From: Fibrobacterota bacterium
GTDB lineage: Bacteria; Fibrobacterota; Chitinivibrionia; Chitinivibrionales; Chitinispirillaceae
Length of the DNA: 64,000 nucleotides
NCBI GenBank assembly: GCA_023459055.1
Contig: JAEWVR010000011.1
Location: 62,001 to 126,000, forward strand
Direction: 5' to 3'
The notes under the pieces: model-generated
Told to the model about the DNA's origin: nothing
The model's input: the letters and a program-made list of their open reading frames with translations, nothing else
Databases searched by the model: none
Made by a program: the position numbers and the translations under genes
Shown: positions 30,353-38,288 of the stretch, piece by piece
Position numbering within the stretch: the first letter of the stretch is position 1
Layout of the letters: the number at the start of each line of letters is the position of its first letter

Positions 30353-31078
30353 ATGTCATTTAGTGATGTTGCAGCAGCTAACTTTGAAACCCGTATTAAA
30401 CAAAATCCATATCCGGGCCGTGGAATTATTATTGGTAAATCTGATGATGCAACCTGGCAGATTGTGTACTGGATTATGGGACGCAGTACAAACAGTCGTA
30501 ACCGTCGTTTTGTTGTCAATGGAACAGATATGAGGACTGAACCCGTTGATTTGAGCCAGCTCACCGATCCAAGCTTAATTATTTATGATGCAATGCTCGA
30601 ACTGCCGGGTTTATTTATGGTTAGCAACGGTGACCAGACCAGAACAATTTATGATACAATAAGAGCAGGTAAAAGCTTTGAAGATGCACTGATGACCCGT
30701 ATGCATGAACCTGATGCACCCAATTTTACCCCAAGAATAAGCGGTATGATCGATTTACGAAACAAGACACCACTCGTTACAATGAGTATCCTGAAATCGA
30801 GCATTTTGTCAAGTAATGTATCAGACAGATATTTTTTCCGTCCTCAGTTTCCGGTAAGCGGTTTCGGGTATGGAATTACAACGTATCAGGGTGATGGCAA
30901 TCCGCTGCCAAGTTTCAGCGGTGATCCGGTATTACTTCCGCTCAAAGGAAACGCATCACAGATTATAGATACATACTGGAATGCGTTGAATCAGGATAAC
31001 CTTGTTTCTCTTGCCGTAAAGACCGTTTCATCAATTGACAAAAGCAGCCACATTATTATCAGGAACAGACACGCTTGA
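30353..31078 (+). CDS. PurO-type IMP cyclohydrolase
   Basis: A 241-residue protein that starts at an ATG preceded by AGGAGC; the longer open frame to 30251 has no such site. Features that match the PurO-like family are NPYPGRGIIIGKSDDATWQIVYWIMGRSTNSRNR, read here as three blocks, then FRPQFPVSGFGYGITTYQGDGNPLPSF (two blocks). PurO converts FAICAR to IMP, the last step of purine synthesis. It is best known from archaea, while most bacteria use PurH. The organism may lack the PurH cyclohydrolase domain, or this may be a paralogue. Confidence 0.72.
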   Translation: MSFSDVAAANFETRIKQNPYPGRGIIIGKSDDATWQIVYWIMGRSTNSRNRRFVVNGTDMRTEPVDLSQLTDPSLIIYDAMLELPGLFMVSNGDQTRTIYDTIRAGKSFEDALMTRMHEPDAPNFTPRISGMIDLRNKTPLVTMSILKSSILSSNVSDRYFFRPQFPVSGFGYGITTYQGDGNPLPSFSGDPVLLPLKGNASQIIDTYWNALNQDNLVSLAVKTVSSIDKSSHIIIRNRHA

Positions 31079-31112
31079 TTTATATAGCTTAAAAGTTAAT
31101 AACTGATGCATA

Positions 31113-31142
31113 CTATGTCAACCACTGAATTGGTTGACATAG
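31113..31142. terminator. Hairpin between convergent genes, possible bidirectional terminator
   Basis: CTATGTCAACCA (31113-31124) and TGGTTGACATAG (31131-31142) form a perfect 12-bp stem with a 6-base loop, between the IMP cyclohydrolase stop and the HPr stop on the opposite strand. No clear T-run follows on either side, so terminator function is likely from position but not proven. Confidence 0.45.
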
Positions 31143-31193
31143 ATATAAAGTTTCCACAAAAGCAGCTCCTTATCGTAGTAACTCAAGCCAGTC

Positions 31194-31457
31194 CTAAATA
31201 CCACTGCCATGTTCAAAAAAATCCGACAGAACATCAACTGCCGTTTTTTCATCAGCACCATTTATCGACACAACGACTTCAGTCCCCTGCTTTGCGTTGA
31301 GTAACAATAGTTCAATAATCGAACAGCCATCAGCTTTTTCACACCCTTTGCAGACAACAACATCACTCGTGAACTGCTGACATTTTTGTGAAAGCACCAT
31401 TGCAGGCCTTGCATGTAAACCCTGTGATTCGTTAATTATGAACGTTTTTGTTATCAT
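31194..31457 (-). CDS. ptsH: HPr-family phosphocarrier protein
   Basis: An 87-residue HPr. The active-site block is SQGLHARPAMVLSQ with the phosphorylated His, and the regulatory Ser region is DGCSIIELLLLNAKQG in place of KSI..vm.L. The family passes phosphate from enzyme I to sugar permeases, or acts as a regulator with HPr kinase. No enzyme I or sugar permease gene is adjacent. A strong AAGGAG site sits seven bases before the ATG. The Cys-rich insertion between the two motifs (VCKGCEKADGC) is unusual for HPr. Confidence 0.88.
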   Translation of the reverse strand: MITKTFIINESQGLHARPAMVLSQKCQQFTSDVVVCKGCEKADGCSIIELLLLNAKQGTEVVVSINGADEKTAVDVLSDFFEHGSGI

Positions 31458-31763
31458 AGTAACTCCTTATTATTAATATAAGCATGTTTATAGTTTTTAT
31501 CAACATTAATTTTTACAGAAATTATCAAATGCGGTTATATTATTTTTATAGTGCTGTTTTAACAAGTGTTACTACAATTACTATTTTCGACATATTCTAT
31601 TATATCATTCACTTACATGTATTTGATGCAATTGTCTTTGAAACTGGTATTTGAAGTTTTCAATCGTTTCATGAAAAGTACGCTGTAGTAACACTCAATA
31701 GCATTGATATAATTATCAACTACGAAAAAAAATATAAATTTGTCAAAGGTGCCAGTCGAGATA

Positions 31764-32900
31764 ATGAAAAAAGCAATATATTCCTTTTCCGGTGATCCTA
31801 TTACGTTTGGTCATATTGACATTATTAAACGGGCGGCAAGTACGTTTGATGAGGTTATTGTAGGGATTGGAAGTAACCCTGACAAACAGTATATGTTTAC
31901 ACTTGAGGAACGTACTGAAATGGCAGAGCGATCACTCGAGGGAATCAGGAATGTTACAGTCAAGGCATTTACGGGTTTGCTGGTTGATTTCGCCTACGAA
32001 CAGGATGTACATGTTATTGTAAAAGGTGTCAGAAATGCACAGGATTTTGCCTACGAAAATATGCTGCATCAGCTTGGTGCAAGCCAGAAACTCGGTATTG
32101 ATACATATATTCTTTTTGCAAAACCGGAGCTTGCACATATCAGCTCAAGTGGTGTGAAAGCGCTTCAAAAGGAAAACGGGTTCATTCAGGAACATGTTCC
32201 CCTTTATGTCAAACAGGCCATTGAAGCAAAGATGGCCGGGCAGTATATCATCGGAGTTACAGGAGAAATCGGAACAGGGAAATCATTTTTAAGCAAGTGT
32301 TTTCTTGAACTTGGTAAAAAACAGAAAATAGAGACACACCATATCGATCTTGACGCAATAGGTCACCAGATTCTTGAGGATCTTACAGAACCGCAATATG
32401 TAAAAATCCGTAATCAGATAATAAGTACCTTCGGAAATGAGATTGCAGATACAGACGGAATGATCGACCGTAAAAAACTCGGTCAGGTCGTTTTTAACGA
32501 TGCCGTTGCTTTGACTAAACTGAATGCACTGCTTAAGAAACCTATTCTTGTGCGGCTCAAGCGGGAACTGTATGGAAAATCAGGTCTTATTATACTCAAT
32601 TCTGCACTACTGATCGAAACCGGTACCGTAAATGTATGCAATAATAACGTTATTCTTTTAGAGTGTTCAAAGCAGACTCAGGAGAAACGTCTGCTGGAAC
32701 GCGGATTGACAAAAGCACAAATCAAGCGCCGCCTTGAATCACAATACTCGTTTCTTGAAAAGAAAAAGATTATTGAGATAGCAATCAATAACGATAACCA
32801 CGGACGGTTATGGATTGTAAAGAACGATGGGAAACTGAGCGAGAAGTCGCTATTATCAACGTTTAAAGCTATGGTGGCTGAGCTTAAAATCAAAGTTTGA
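31764..32900 (+). CDS. CoaD-CoaE fusion: phosphopantetheine adenylyltransferase plus dephospho-CoA kinase
   Basis: A 378-residue bifunctional protein. Residues 1 to about 160 are CoaD, with the TxGH motif (PITFGHIDII, T14-H17) and the HISSSGVKAL block of the ISST type. Residues from about 163 onward are CoaE, with P-loop GEIGTGKSFL (GTGKS at 170-174), HIDLDAIGHQIL and the lid region ERGLTKAQIKRRLESQYS. Together they perform the last two steps from phosphopantetheine to coenzyme A. Bacterial CoaD and CoaE are normally separate proteins; animals have a PPAT-DPCK fusion. The ATG at 31764 puts the CoaD core at the N-terminus; a TTG at 31740 is also in frame. Confidence 0.88.
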   Translation: MKKAIYSFSGDPITFGHIDIIKRAASTFDEVIVGIGSNPDKQYMFTLEERTEMAERSLEGIRNVTVKAFTGLLVDFAYEQDVHVIVKGVRNAQDFAYENMLHQLGASQKLGIDTYILFAKPELAHISSSGVKALQKENGFIQEHVPLYVKQAIEAKMAGQYIIGVTGEIGTGKSFLSKCFLELGKKQKIETHHIDLDAIGHQILEDLTEPQYVKIRNQIISTFGNEIADTDGMIDRKKLGQVVFNDAVALTKLNALLKKPILVRLKRELYGKSGLIILNSALLIETGTVNVCNNNVILLECSKQTQEKRLLERGLTKAQIKRRLESQYSFLEKKKIIEIAINNDNHGRLWIVKNDGKLSEKSLLSTFKAMVAELKIKV

Positions 32901-33172
32901 ATCTATGTGATTCGCTTGACCCGATTTTCTTTATCATTATATATACCATAAGTAAAGACTCAAGACACACAACCGTGAAATTCCAGTTTTTACAATTTAT
33001 GATAACAACTGCTATCGATGTCAAATGATAATCTTCTTTATATGCCACAGATGCAACTGTATGCCGGATTGTGCGTACTTTGAATAAAAACAGACTGTTT
33101 CCTGTAGTCAGACTTAATCTGCTAAGAACTGTATTGCTTATAAAAGATTTGATAAACAGCTCCGATTTTACC

Positions 33173-33577
33173 CTACCAATCCTTATTTGCAGGCTCATAG
33201 AATACAAGATATTTACGTCCAACAAAGTTCAGCACCAAACCAGCAGCTGATGCAGTTGCCTTGGCGAAGATTGGCATTGTTGATTGAGTTATCATGAACT
33301 TAGTGACAACATAATCAAAAATGCTAACACCTGTGACCAGTAGCAAGAAAATAAACCATTCCGTAAGTGGTTTCCATTTGACGTTTTTCTGAAAAATCAC
33401 AAGAATTGACAATACATAATTTATAAGCGCCGCAGAATAAAACGCAATTATTGTCGCAGGAAGAAGCGCAAAATTCAAGTTGAACAAAATATTGAACAAA
33501 ACCAGGTTAACTATAGCCGCAAAACCACCAACAAAAAGATACATCATGAATTGAATCGGGAGAGGTGCTTTGTGCAT
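33173..33577 (-). CDS. GtrA family membrane protein
   Basis: A 134-residue protein with four hydrophobic segments, typical of GtrA. It has FMMYLFVGGFAAIVNLVLFNIL at the first helix, ALINYVLSILVIFQ in the middle and LVLNFVGRKYLVF at the end, which contains the family's 'NF..nr.wvF' pattern. GtrA proteins are thought to flip polyprenyl-linked sugars. The start is set at the ATG 33577, one base after the TAA stop of the upstream glycosyltransferase gene; the open frame extends further upstream but only through that gene. The pairing supports a lipid-linked sugar pathway. Confidence 0.82.
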   Translation of the reverse strand: MHKAPLPIQFMMYLFVGGFAAIVNLVLFNILFNLNFALLPATIIAFYSAALINYVLSILVIFQKNVKWKPLTEWFIFLLLVTGVSIFDYVVTKFMITQSTMPIFAKATASAAGLVLNFVGRKYLVFYEPANKDW

Positions 33578-33578
33578 A

Positions 33579-34292
33579 TTATACTTTAAGATACAGTATA
33601 AAGCCCTGAACCCGTCCTTCGATCCGATTTTTTTTTCCTTCAGCGTAGGTCCTTCCATAATAGGATACACCCATTTCAAAAATTCTGACTCTCTTTTGAG
33701 CAATTTTTGCCGTTACTTCAGGTTCAAAACCGAACCTTTTTTCTTTAAGGTCCAGTGATTGGATCAGCTCTCTTTTAAATACCTTGTAACAGGTTTCCAT
33801 ATCTGTAAGATTAAGGTCAGTAAGCATATTCGAAAAAAGCGTTAAAAATTTATTGCCGAGGGAATGCCAAAAATAGAGCACCCGGTGAGGTAATCCGTCC
33901 ATAAAACGCGACCCGAAAACAACATCCGCCTTCCCTTGCACAAGCGGAACCAGCAGTCGCTTTAAATCCTGTGGGTCGTATTCAAGATCCGCATCCTGAA
34001 TAACAACGTAGTCTCCTTTAGCATGCCGAATCCCTGTATGCAAGGCAGCACCCTTACCTTGATTGACTTCATGATGTAAGACAATTATCTCTTTATACTT
34101 CAATGCCAGCTCATCACAGATTGAAGCGCTTGCGTCCTTTGAACAATCGTTCACGATAATGATCTGCAGCGTTAACGATTCATCTGCTATATCCCTGACT
34201 TTTTCGATACATAAAGCGATTGTCTTTTCTTCATTATAACAAGGCACAATTATACTTAATGTAACCGGGGTATGTAACGTTGATGGCACCAA
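33579..34292 (-). CDS. Family 2 glycosyltransferase, polyprenyl-phosphate hexose synthase type
   Basis: A 237-residue soluble GT2 enzyme of the DPM1-like subgroup. LSIIVPCYNEEKTIALCIEKV is the nucleotide-binding strand, VNDCSKDASASICDE and QDADLEYDPQDL hold the metal-binding acidic residues, and HTGIRHAKGDYVVIQ follows the family pattern. Such enzymes put a sugar on undecaprenyl phosphate. The next gene encodes GtrA, the expected flippase partner. Both end near the edge of the integrative element but lie outside it. Confidence 0.88.
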   Translation of the reverse strand: MVPSTLHTPVTLSIIVPCYNEEKTIALCIEKVRDIADESLTLQIIIVNDCSKDASASICDELALKYKEIIVLHHEVNQGKGAALHTGIRHAKGDYVVIQDADLEYDPQDLKRLLVPLVQGKADVVFGSRFMDGLPHRVLYFWHSLGNKFLTLFSNMLTDLNLTDMETCYKVFKRELIQSLDLKEKRFGFEPEVTAKIAQKRVRIFEMGVSYYGRTYAEGKKNRIEGRVQGFILYLKV

Positions 34293-34704
34293 TTAAATTC
34301 TCCAACAATGATAATTTTAGTTAATATTAAATGTAAAGTGGTTATTAATAGATCATAAACAGAATTATATCAAGGATTCTTTTGCAGAGTAATATTTTGT
34401 TATTAGTGCAAATATACTTTATGATCAACTCAAAGTTACTTTTTCATTTAAGTGACTATTGCAAGCAGTACATTTCTGATTTAGATTTTACTGCAATAAA
34501 ATAAAGTTCTGATGCTTGTATCGATTTCAATACATCAATTGTGGATCTTCAGCAATAAAGTAATTCAAATACTAAAATTCGGGGTTCCACTATGACACCA
34601 AAACTGATCCAGCCTTAATAATCTACTACATTTTATGAACACTTCAGGTTACTTGAGGAAACTTGTTTAATCGGTTTAAAAGGTTTTAAGCACTATGCTT
34701 ATAT
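34293..34704. other. Intergenic region left of the integration site, no gene seen
   Basis: About 410 AT-rich bases between a glycosyltransferase start and the left attachment repeat. No open frame with a ribosome binding site is visible. A single near-copy of the integrase-type repeat (ATCTACTACA, 34621-34630) lies here, outside the element. Together with the diverged repeat at 34705-34744 it may be a relic of another integration event. The promoter of the glycosyltransferase-GtrA pair should also lie here. Confidence 0.5.
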
Positions 34705-34744
34705 TAAAGTGGCGAAATAAGCGAAATTTGGGCATTTTAGCAAT

Positions 34745-34832
34745 AAAAAAAGGGTCCCAATTTCTTGGAACCCTTCTATCTTTAAGCTGGTCAGGAGGGA
34801 TTTGAACCCCCGACCCAGTGGTTAACAGCCAC
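34745..34832. repeat. Left attachment repeat with tRNA-Asn 3' fragment
   Basis: These 88 bases are identical to 60813-60900. They hold a 46-nt 3' fragment of tRNA-Asn (34787-34832, minus sense) and the tRNA's Rho-independent terminator hairpin (about 34750-34775) with its T-run. The sequence diverges from the tRNA right after GCCAC at 34832, in the anticodon stem, so this copy cannot make a tRNA. A further 40 bases to the left (34705-34744) match 60773-60812 at about 32 of 40 positions. Confidence 0.9.
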
Positions 34833-34889
34833 CGGATCGTTTTTGTAAGACATTGTTTTTATTTATGTTAAATATTTACAAATTGAATA

Positions 34890-34910
34890 ATCCACTACAA
34901 ATCCACTACA
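34890..34910. repeat. Paired ATCCACTACA repeats, probable integrase arm sites (left)
   Basis: ATCCACTACAA at 34890-34900 is followed at once by ATCCACTACA at 34901-34910. The same unit occurs twice directly and once inverted at 60665-60700, next to the other end. Tyrosine recombinases bind short repeats of this kind inside both arms of the attachment site. The role is inferred from position and symmetry. Confidence 0.6.
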
Positions 34911-35043
34911 TTGCATGCTACACCAACCTTTTTTTAACCAATTCGTATCTAGTTGATCTGTTTACAAAGTGACGTTTTTTGTAATAACCTATTAATATAC
35001 ACATTTATAGTATTGCGAAAAAATTGTCACAGAAAGGAGAAAA

Positions 35044-35217
35044 ATGAAAAATCAAAAAAAACAGGTCAGCTTATGGCTGAGTGAAGAAAATTTGCCTAAG
35101 TTTAAAATTTTCGCCATTCGGTATAGTACGAATCTGTCGCGCCTCGTAGAACGGGCTCTTTTAGAGTATATAACAAAAATATATACAACTGAAAAAGAAA
35201 CAACTGTAAAAAATTAA
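35044..35217 (+). CDS. Small ribbon-helix-helix-like DNA-binding protein
   Basis: A 57-residue protein with a strong ribosome binding site (GAAAGGAG) six bases before the ATG. A short strand (KQVSLWLSE) is followed by two helices (LPKFKIFAIRYST, then LSRLVERALLEYITKIY), the pattern of CopG/Arc-type ribbon-helix-helix regulators. An inverted repeat TTACAAA...TTTGTAA lies upstream (near 34960-34985) and could be its operator. It is the first gene inside the left end of the element and precedes the RepA-like ATPase gene by about 54 bases. A copy-control or excision-control role is inferred. Confidence 0.6.
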   Translation: MKNQKKQVSLWLSEENLPKFKIFAIRYSTNLSRLVERALLEYITKIYTTEKETTVKN

Positions 35218-35271
35218 CACTTAAAAATTGCCCATCAATTGCAGTTGATGAGCTTGAAAGGATCATGTTAT

Positions 35272-36651
35272 ATGGGATGCTTAAATATGAATTCAACAGA
35301 ATTGACTGACGTTACATCTGTAAATATACATAATGGTAATAATGCTGTCAATTCTATTTCAAAATTTAATACACGATCAACGAGAAGAAGCACTGATGCG
35401 AATGATTGTGTTGGTTATACTGGTCTTAATTTGGTTATAGAGTCTGCCACTCCAGAGCAACTACAAATGACTGTTTCTGTACCTACATCTACAACAGCAA
35501 CAGATAGGATAAACACTTACATTGCGGGCATGATGAGAATGACTACAGAAGCGGTAACACTGTCAATTGATAGTGGAATAACTCACGAGAAAATAGATAC
35601 ACTATTAGCAACGCACAGCAAAGAACTTCTGCCTCGTAGTACTGTCAATCCACCACTCATAATAAAAAGGGCCAATAAACCTGATGATCTACAGTTTATG
35701 TTAACGTACATATCAGGTCAACAAAATTATGATTTACTCCCTGTAGGCGGTATCGGTGCTATCATCGCATCACCCGGTAATGGCAAGTCCTCGACAATCG
35801 GAGCTATAGCGGCAGCACTTGAGAATCCATTGTGTGACAGCTGGGGATTTCATCTGAATTGTCACAAAAAAATGGTAATTATTGACACTGAGCAGGACCC
35901 TGTAACTCTTTGGAGAACAGTTGACAGGATGTGTATCCGAGCACAGATTCTAGAGTTAAACAGGGTTACAGTAGCTGGGGTTGTCAACATGACTCTTTCT
36001 GAGAAAGTTAATTATGTATTATCAATGATACAGGACCCTGAGTATGATCTCGTAGTAATTGACGGAATAGGAGACTTGGTATTGGATGTTAACTCACCGA
36101 GAGAATCTTCAGAATTAGTACACCAGATTTGTTCCCTGGCAGCCCAGAATAAGACTTCTGTAATCGTAACCTTACATGATAATCCGGTGCAAAGTAAATC
36201 AACTTTTTATGGAAAATCACGGGGACACTTGGGATCTGAGATCACGCGGCGAGCAGACTTCTCTTTGTATGTGAGGTATGACCAGACAGACCAGATTTAC
36301 AGATTGACAGCTGATGCAGTATCCGGAAAATGCCGTCATTGTCGAAATGATCTCGAGATTTTTTTCAAATGGAATGACAGTTTAAAAATGCATGTTTCTG
36401 TAGATGCTCAAGCAATGATAGAATCATCTAATCAAAAAGAGATTAAATATGTAAAAGCGCTCCTAGACATAAGGGAGCAGTGGACCACAGAGCAACTAAG
36501 AGAGCACCTCGCACAAACAGAAAAAATTGGAGGTGAGGCTGCTAAGAAGAGAATAGCAATCTGGAAAAATAATAACATACTATTACCACTCAAAAGAGGA
36601 GTGTACGTAGTAAATGGAGCATTAATAAGTAATGTTATAAATGTAGATTAA
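35272..36651 (+). CDS. RepA-like RecA-fold ATPase (AAA_25 type)
   Basis: A 459-residue protein from the ATG at 35272, which has AAAGGA nine bases upstream; earlier in-frame starts (TTG 35239, ATG 35248) lack one. After about 140 variable residues comes a RecA-fold ATPase: Walker A ASPGNGKSS (GNGKS at 169-173), IIDTEQDPVTLWRTVDRM, Walker B LVVIDGIGDLV and VTLHDNP. GKSRGHLGSEITRRADFSLYV matches the RepA/AAA_25 helicase family. A C-terminal winged-helix-like segment follows (EQWTTEQLREHLAQTEKIGG). Such proteins act as replicative helicases or loaders of plasmids and satellites. A primase-polymerase gene follows, interrupted by an IS. Confidence 0.75.
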   Translation: MGCLNMNSTELTDVTSVNIHNGNNAVNSISKFNTRSTRRSTDANDCVGYTGLNLVIESATPEQLQMTVSVPTSTTATDRINTYIAGMMRMTTEAVTLSIDSGITHEKIDTLLATHSKELLPRSTVNPPLIIKRANKPDDLQFMLTYISGQQNYDLLPVGGIGAIIASPGNGKSSTIGAIAAALENPLCDSWGFHLNCHKKMVIIDTEQDPVTLWRTVDRMCIRAQILELNRVTVAGVVNMTLSEKVNYVLSMIQDPEYDLVVIDGIGDLVLDVNSPRESSELVHQICSLAAQNKTSVIVTLHDNPVQSKSTFYGKSRGHLGSEITRRADFSLYVRYDQTDQIYRLTADAVSGKCRHCRNDLEIFFKWNDSLKMHVSVDAQAMIESSNQKEIKYVKALLDIREQWTTEQLREHLAQTEKIGGEAAKKRIAIWKNNNILLPLKRGVYVVNGALISNVINVD

Positions 36652-36734
36652 ATCAGAGTTTATATAGTTGAAAAGGAAGCGTAAAAGAAGGGTATTGAAG
36701 ACTAAACTAAAAGGTAAAAATCTATGAAGGGTAA

Positions 36735-36769
36735 AAGGTATAAGGGTATATATAATACCCTTATACCTT
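36735..36769. repeat. Perfect 15-bp palindrome with AAGGTA repeats, candidate replication origin or operator
   Basis: AAGGTATAAGGGTAT (36735-36749) and ATACCCTTATACCTT (36755-36769) form a perfect 15-bp stem around ATATA. Upstream copies of AAGGGTA and AAAGGTA occur from about 36689. No T-run follows, so it is not a simple terminator. It lies in the 190-base gap between the helicase-like gene and the primase-like gene, a usual place for an origin. Confidence 0.5.
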
Positions 36770-36843
36770 ACCCCCTAATCTTCGAATATCTGTATGATTA
36801 AAATACTCGAACTTGTGATTAAAAAAACTTTGGAGGTATTACT

Positions 36844-36966
36844 ATGCATGTAATAGATAAATATAATGAAATGCTACAGATCGTCAACCCCACAGAGGCG
36901 TTTACCTGGTTAGTATCTGTGCAGAGTGTTGAACGACAATTATTCTTGAGGTATAGCGACAATTAA
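36844..36966 (+). pseudogene. 5' fragment of the IS-interrupted primase-polymerase gene
   Basis: The reading frame starts at an ATG with a strong GGAGG site eight bases upstream and now runs to a stop at 36964 inside the IS end. The host-derived part is 36844-36926, about 28 codons (MHVIDKYNEMLQIVNPTEAF and on). Removing the IS and one copy of its GCAGAG target duplication joins the frame exactly to the codons at 39884 onward, giving ...VSVQRNPDHVLDLLRW. This is the true N-terminus of the primase-polymerase gene continued at 39878-40865. Confidence 0.8.
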
Positions 36967-37076
36967 TTTTGAGGGATAAAAAATGATTAATTGTCAACAT
37001 CAAGAAGATAAATCATGCTTCTGTTTGAAAGATAGAGAGAAAAGCGGAAATGCCGTAAATAAAGGAACCGGTACAG

Positions 37077-37166
37077 TACCGGAACTGACGAGTAGTGGAG
37101 CCCGTGTACGAGCGTAAGCGAGGGGCCGCTGAAAGCGGAGGGTGGAACGGCGCGTCAGTTCCGGTA
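37077..37166. repeat. GC-rich nested inverted repeat inside the IS21 element
   Basis: A perfect 14-bp stem (TACCGGAACTGACG at 37077-37090 with CGTCAGTTCCGGTA at 37153-37166) encloses 62 bases. These contain a smaller hairpin (CCGCT-GAA-AGCGG). A second palindrome, CCGGTAC-A-GTACCGG, overlaps the left arm (37068-37082). The segment is far richer in G and C than its surroundings. It could be a structured RNA, a strong terminator-like barrier against outside transcription, or a separate small repeat insertion. Confidence 0.55.
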
Positions 37167-37210
37167 ACGCCAACTGTTCCACCCGTTGCAAAACAACAAT
37201 GAACTGATTC

Positions 37211-37510
37211 TTACTGGTAATCTTCCGGATAATATCCTGTTCGACAATTTGTCAAGCAATGCTTAGAGAGTATTCTGCCGATTGTACGTACTGACGGCAA
37301 CTGCTCTAATCCCAGACTTTTCAAATGACGCCGTAGTGCTACTGTGCCACAAGGTCTAAGGTTATTATATAAACTAAGCCGTTCCATCACAACGACCTCT
37401 TCCAATTCCTTCTGTGTCAATGATGATGGATAAACAGTAAACTGATCATCATACATAGGATCAGGCTCTCCATCCTGTACCAATATTGCATTACTGATTG
37501 ACGTTTTCAT
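37211..37510 (-). CDS. Small accessory protein of the IS21 element, helix-turn-helix-like
   Basis: From the ATG at 37510 (AAGGAG site upstream) the product has 99 residues and overlaps the 3' end of istB by 20 bases. The C-terminal half reads VVVMERLSLYNNLRPCGTVALRRHL and then LPSVRTIGRILSKHCLTNCRTGYY, in two blocks. This resembles the N-terminal helix-turn-helix domain of DDE integrases rather than any IstA/IstB part. It could be a remnant of an integrase N-terminus or a regulator. Its function is unknown. Confidence 0.55.
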   Translation of the reverse strand: MKTSISNAILVQDGEPDPMYDDQFTVYPSSLTQKELEEVVVMERLSLYNNLRPCGTVALRRHLKSLGLEQLPSVRTIGRILSKHCLTNCRTGYYPEDYQ

Positions 37511-38288
37511 TTTCACTATCTCCTTTTTGTGTTTTTCTTTTTTTATGTTGAGCTTGCTCCATGCGATAACTTGGAACATCCAGTTCCAGAATGACACTAT
37601 GGTGAACCAGACGATCGATCGCAGCTGCGGTAGTCATAGGGTCCTTAAAAATTGACTCCCATTTGGAAAACTGCAGATTGCTGGTAATCATGACACTACC
37701 CCGTTCATACCGTGCTGCAAGCAGTGTAAAAAGAACCTCCATTTCCTGTCTGTCCTGCTGTACATAGCCAATATCATCCAGAATAATCGCATCGAAACAG
37801 CTCAGTCTTTTAAGGTACTTGTCAAGACGCAATTCAGACTTGGCCCTAAGCAGCTCTTGAACCATCAGGCTGGTCGATGCAAAATACACTCGCCTTGAGG
37901 CTCTAATCAGCTCCTGTCCCAGCGCAGCAAGCAGATGAGATTTACCAGTACCCGGACATCCAAACGCAAGAACGTTTTCGCACCTATCAAGAAATGAACC
38001 TTCCCGTAGCACTTTGATCTGGTGTTTGATCTTTTGAGGAAACCTGTCAATCTCAAAAGTATCAAAACTTTTTTCAAGGGGAAGATTGGATTCATGCAGG
38101 CGTCGTAGTACACTTTTTTCGCGCCGCTGAGTGCATTCTAATTCAAGAAGCTCCCGCAGATAGGTCAAATAACCTGACTGTTCCTGAAGAGATTCTGCGG
38201 CCTTTAGTTCAAAGTTTTCCCGTATAGCAGGAAGATGTAATTCTTTAAGCAGTTCCCGTATCTGTACTGATTCAGAAGGTTTCTTCAT
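37491..38288 (-). CDS. istB: IS21-family helper ATPase IstB
   Basis: A 265-residue AAA+ ATPase of the IstB/DnaC type. Walker A is FGCPGTGKSHLLAALG, Walker B is DAIILDDIGYVQQDRQE, and MITSNLQFSKWESIF is the sensor 1 region. The C-terminus is Lys-rich. IstB assembles on DNA and activates the IstA transposase and selects the target. Its start overlaps the istA stop by four bases, the arrangement usual in IS21. Confidence 0.95.
   Translation of the reverse strand: MKKPSESVQIRELLKELHLPAIRENFELKAAESLQEQSGYLTYLRELLELECTQRREKSVLRRLHESNLPLEKSFDTFEIDRFPQKIKHQIKVLREGSFLDRCENVLAFGCPGTGKSHLLAALGQELIRASRRVYFASTSLMVQELLRAKSELRLDKYLKRLSCFDAIILDDIGYVQQDRQEMEVLFTLLAARYERGSVMITSNLQFSKWESIFKDPMTTAAAIDRLVHHSVILELDVPSYRMEQAQHKKRKTQKGDSENENVNQ

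Noticed and set aside
32890..33225. 111-codon minus-strand frame between coaDE and gtrA
   Set aside because: It overlaps the 3' end of gtrA in another frame and has no family or start signal.
34787..34832. Second tRNA-Asn gene
   Set aside because: Only the 3' part from the anticodon stem onward is present; the 5' half is missing, so it is an attachment-site duplicate.
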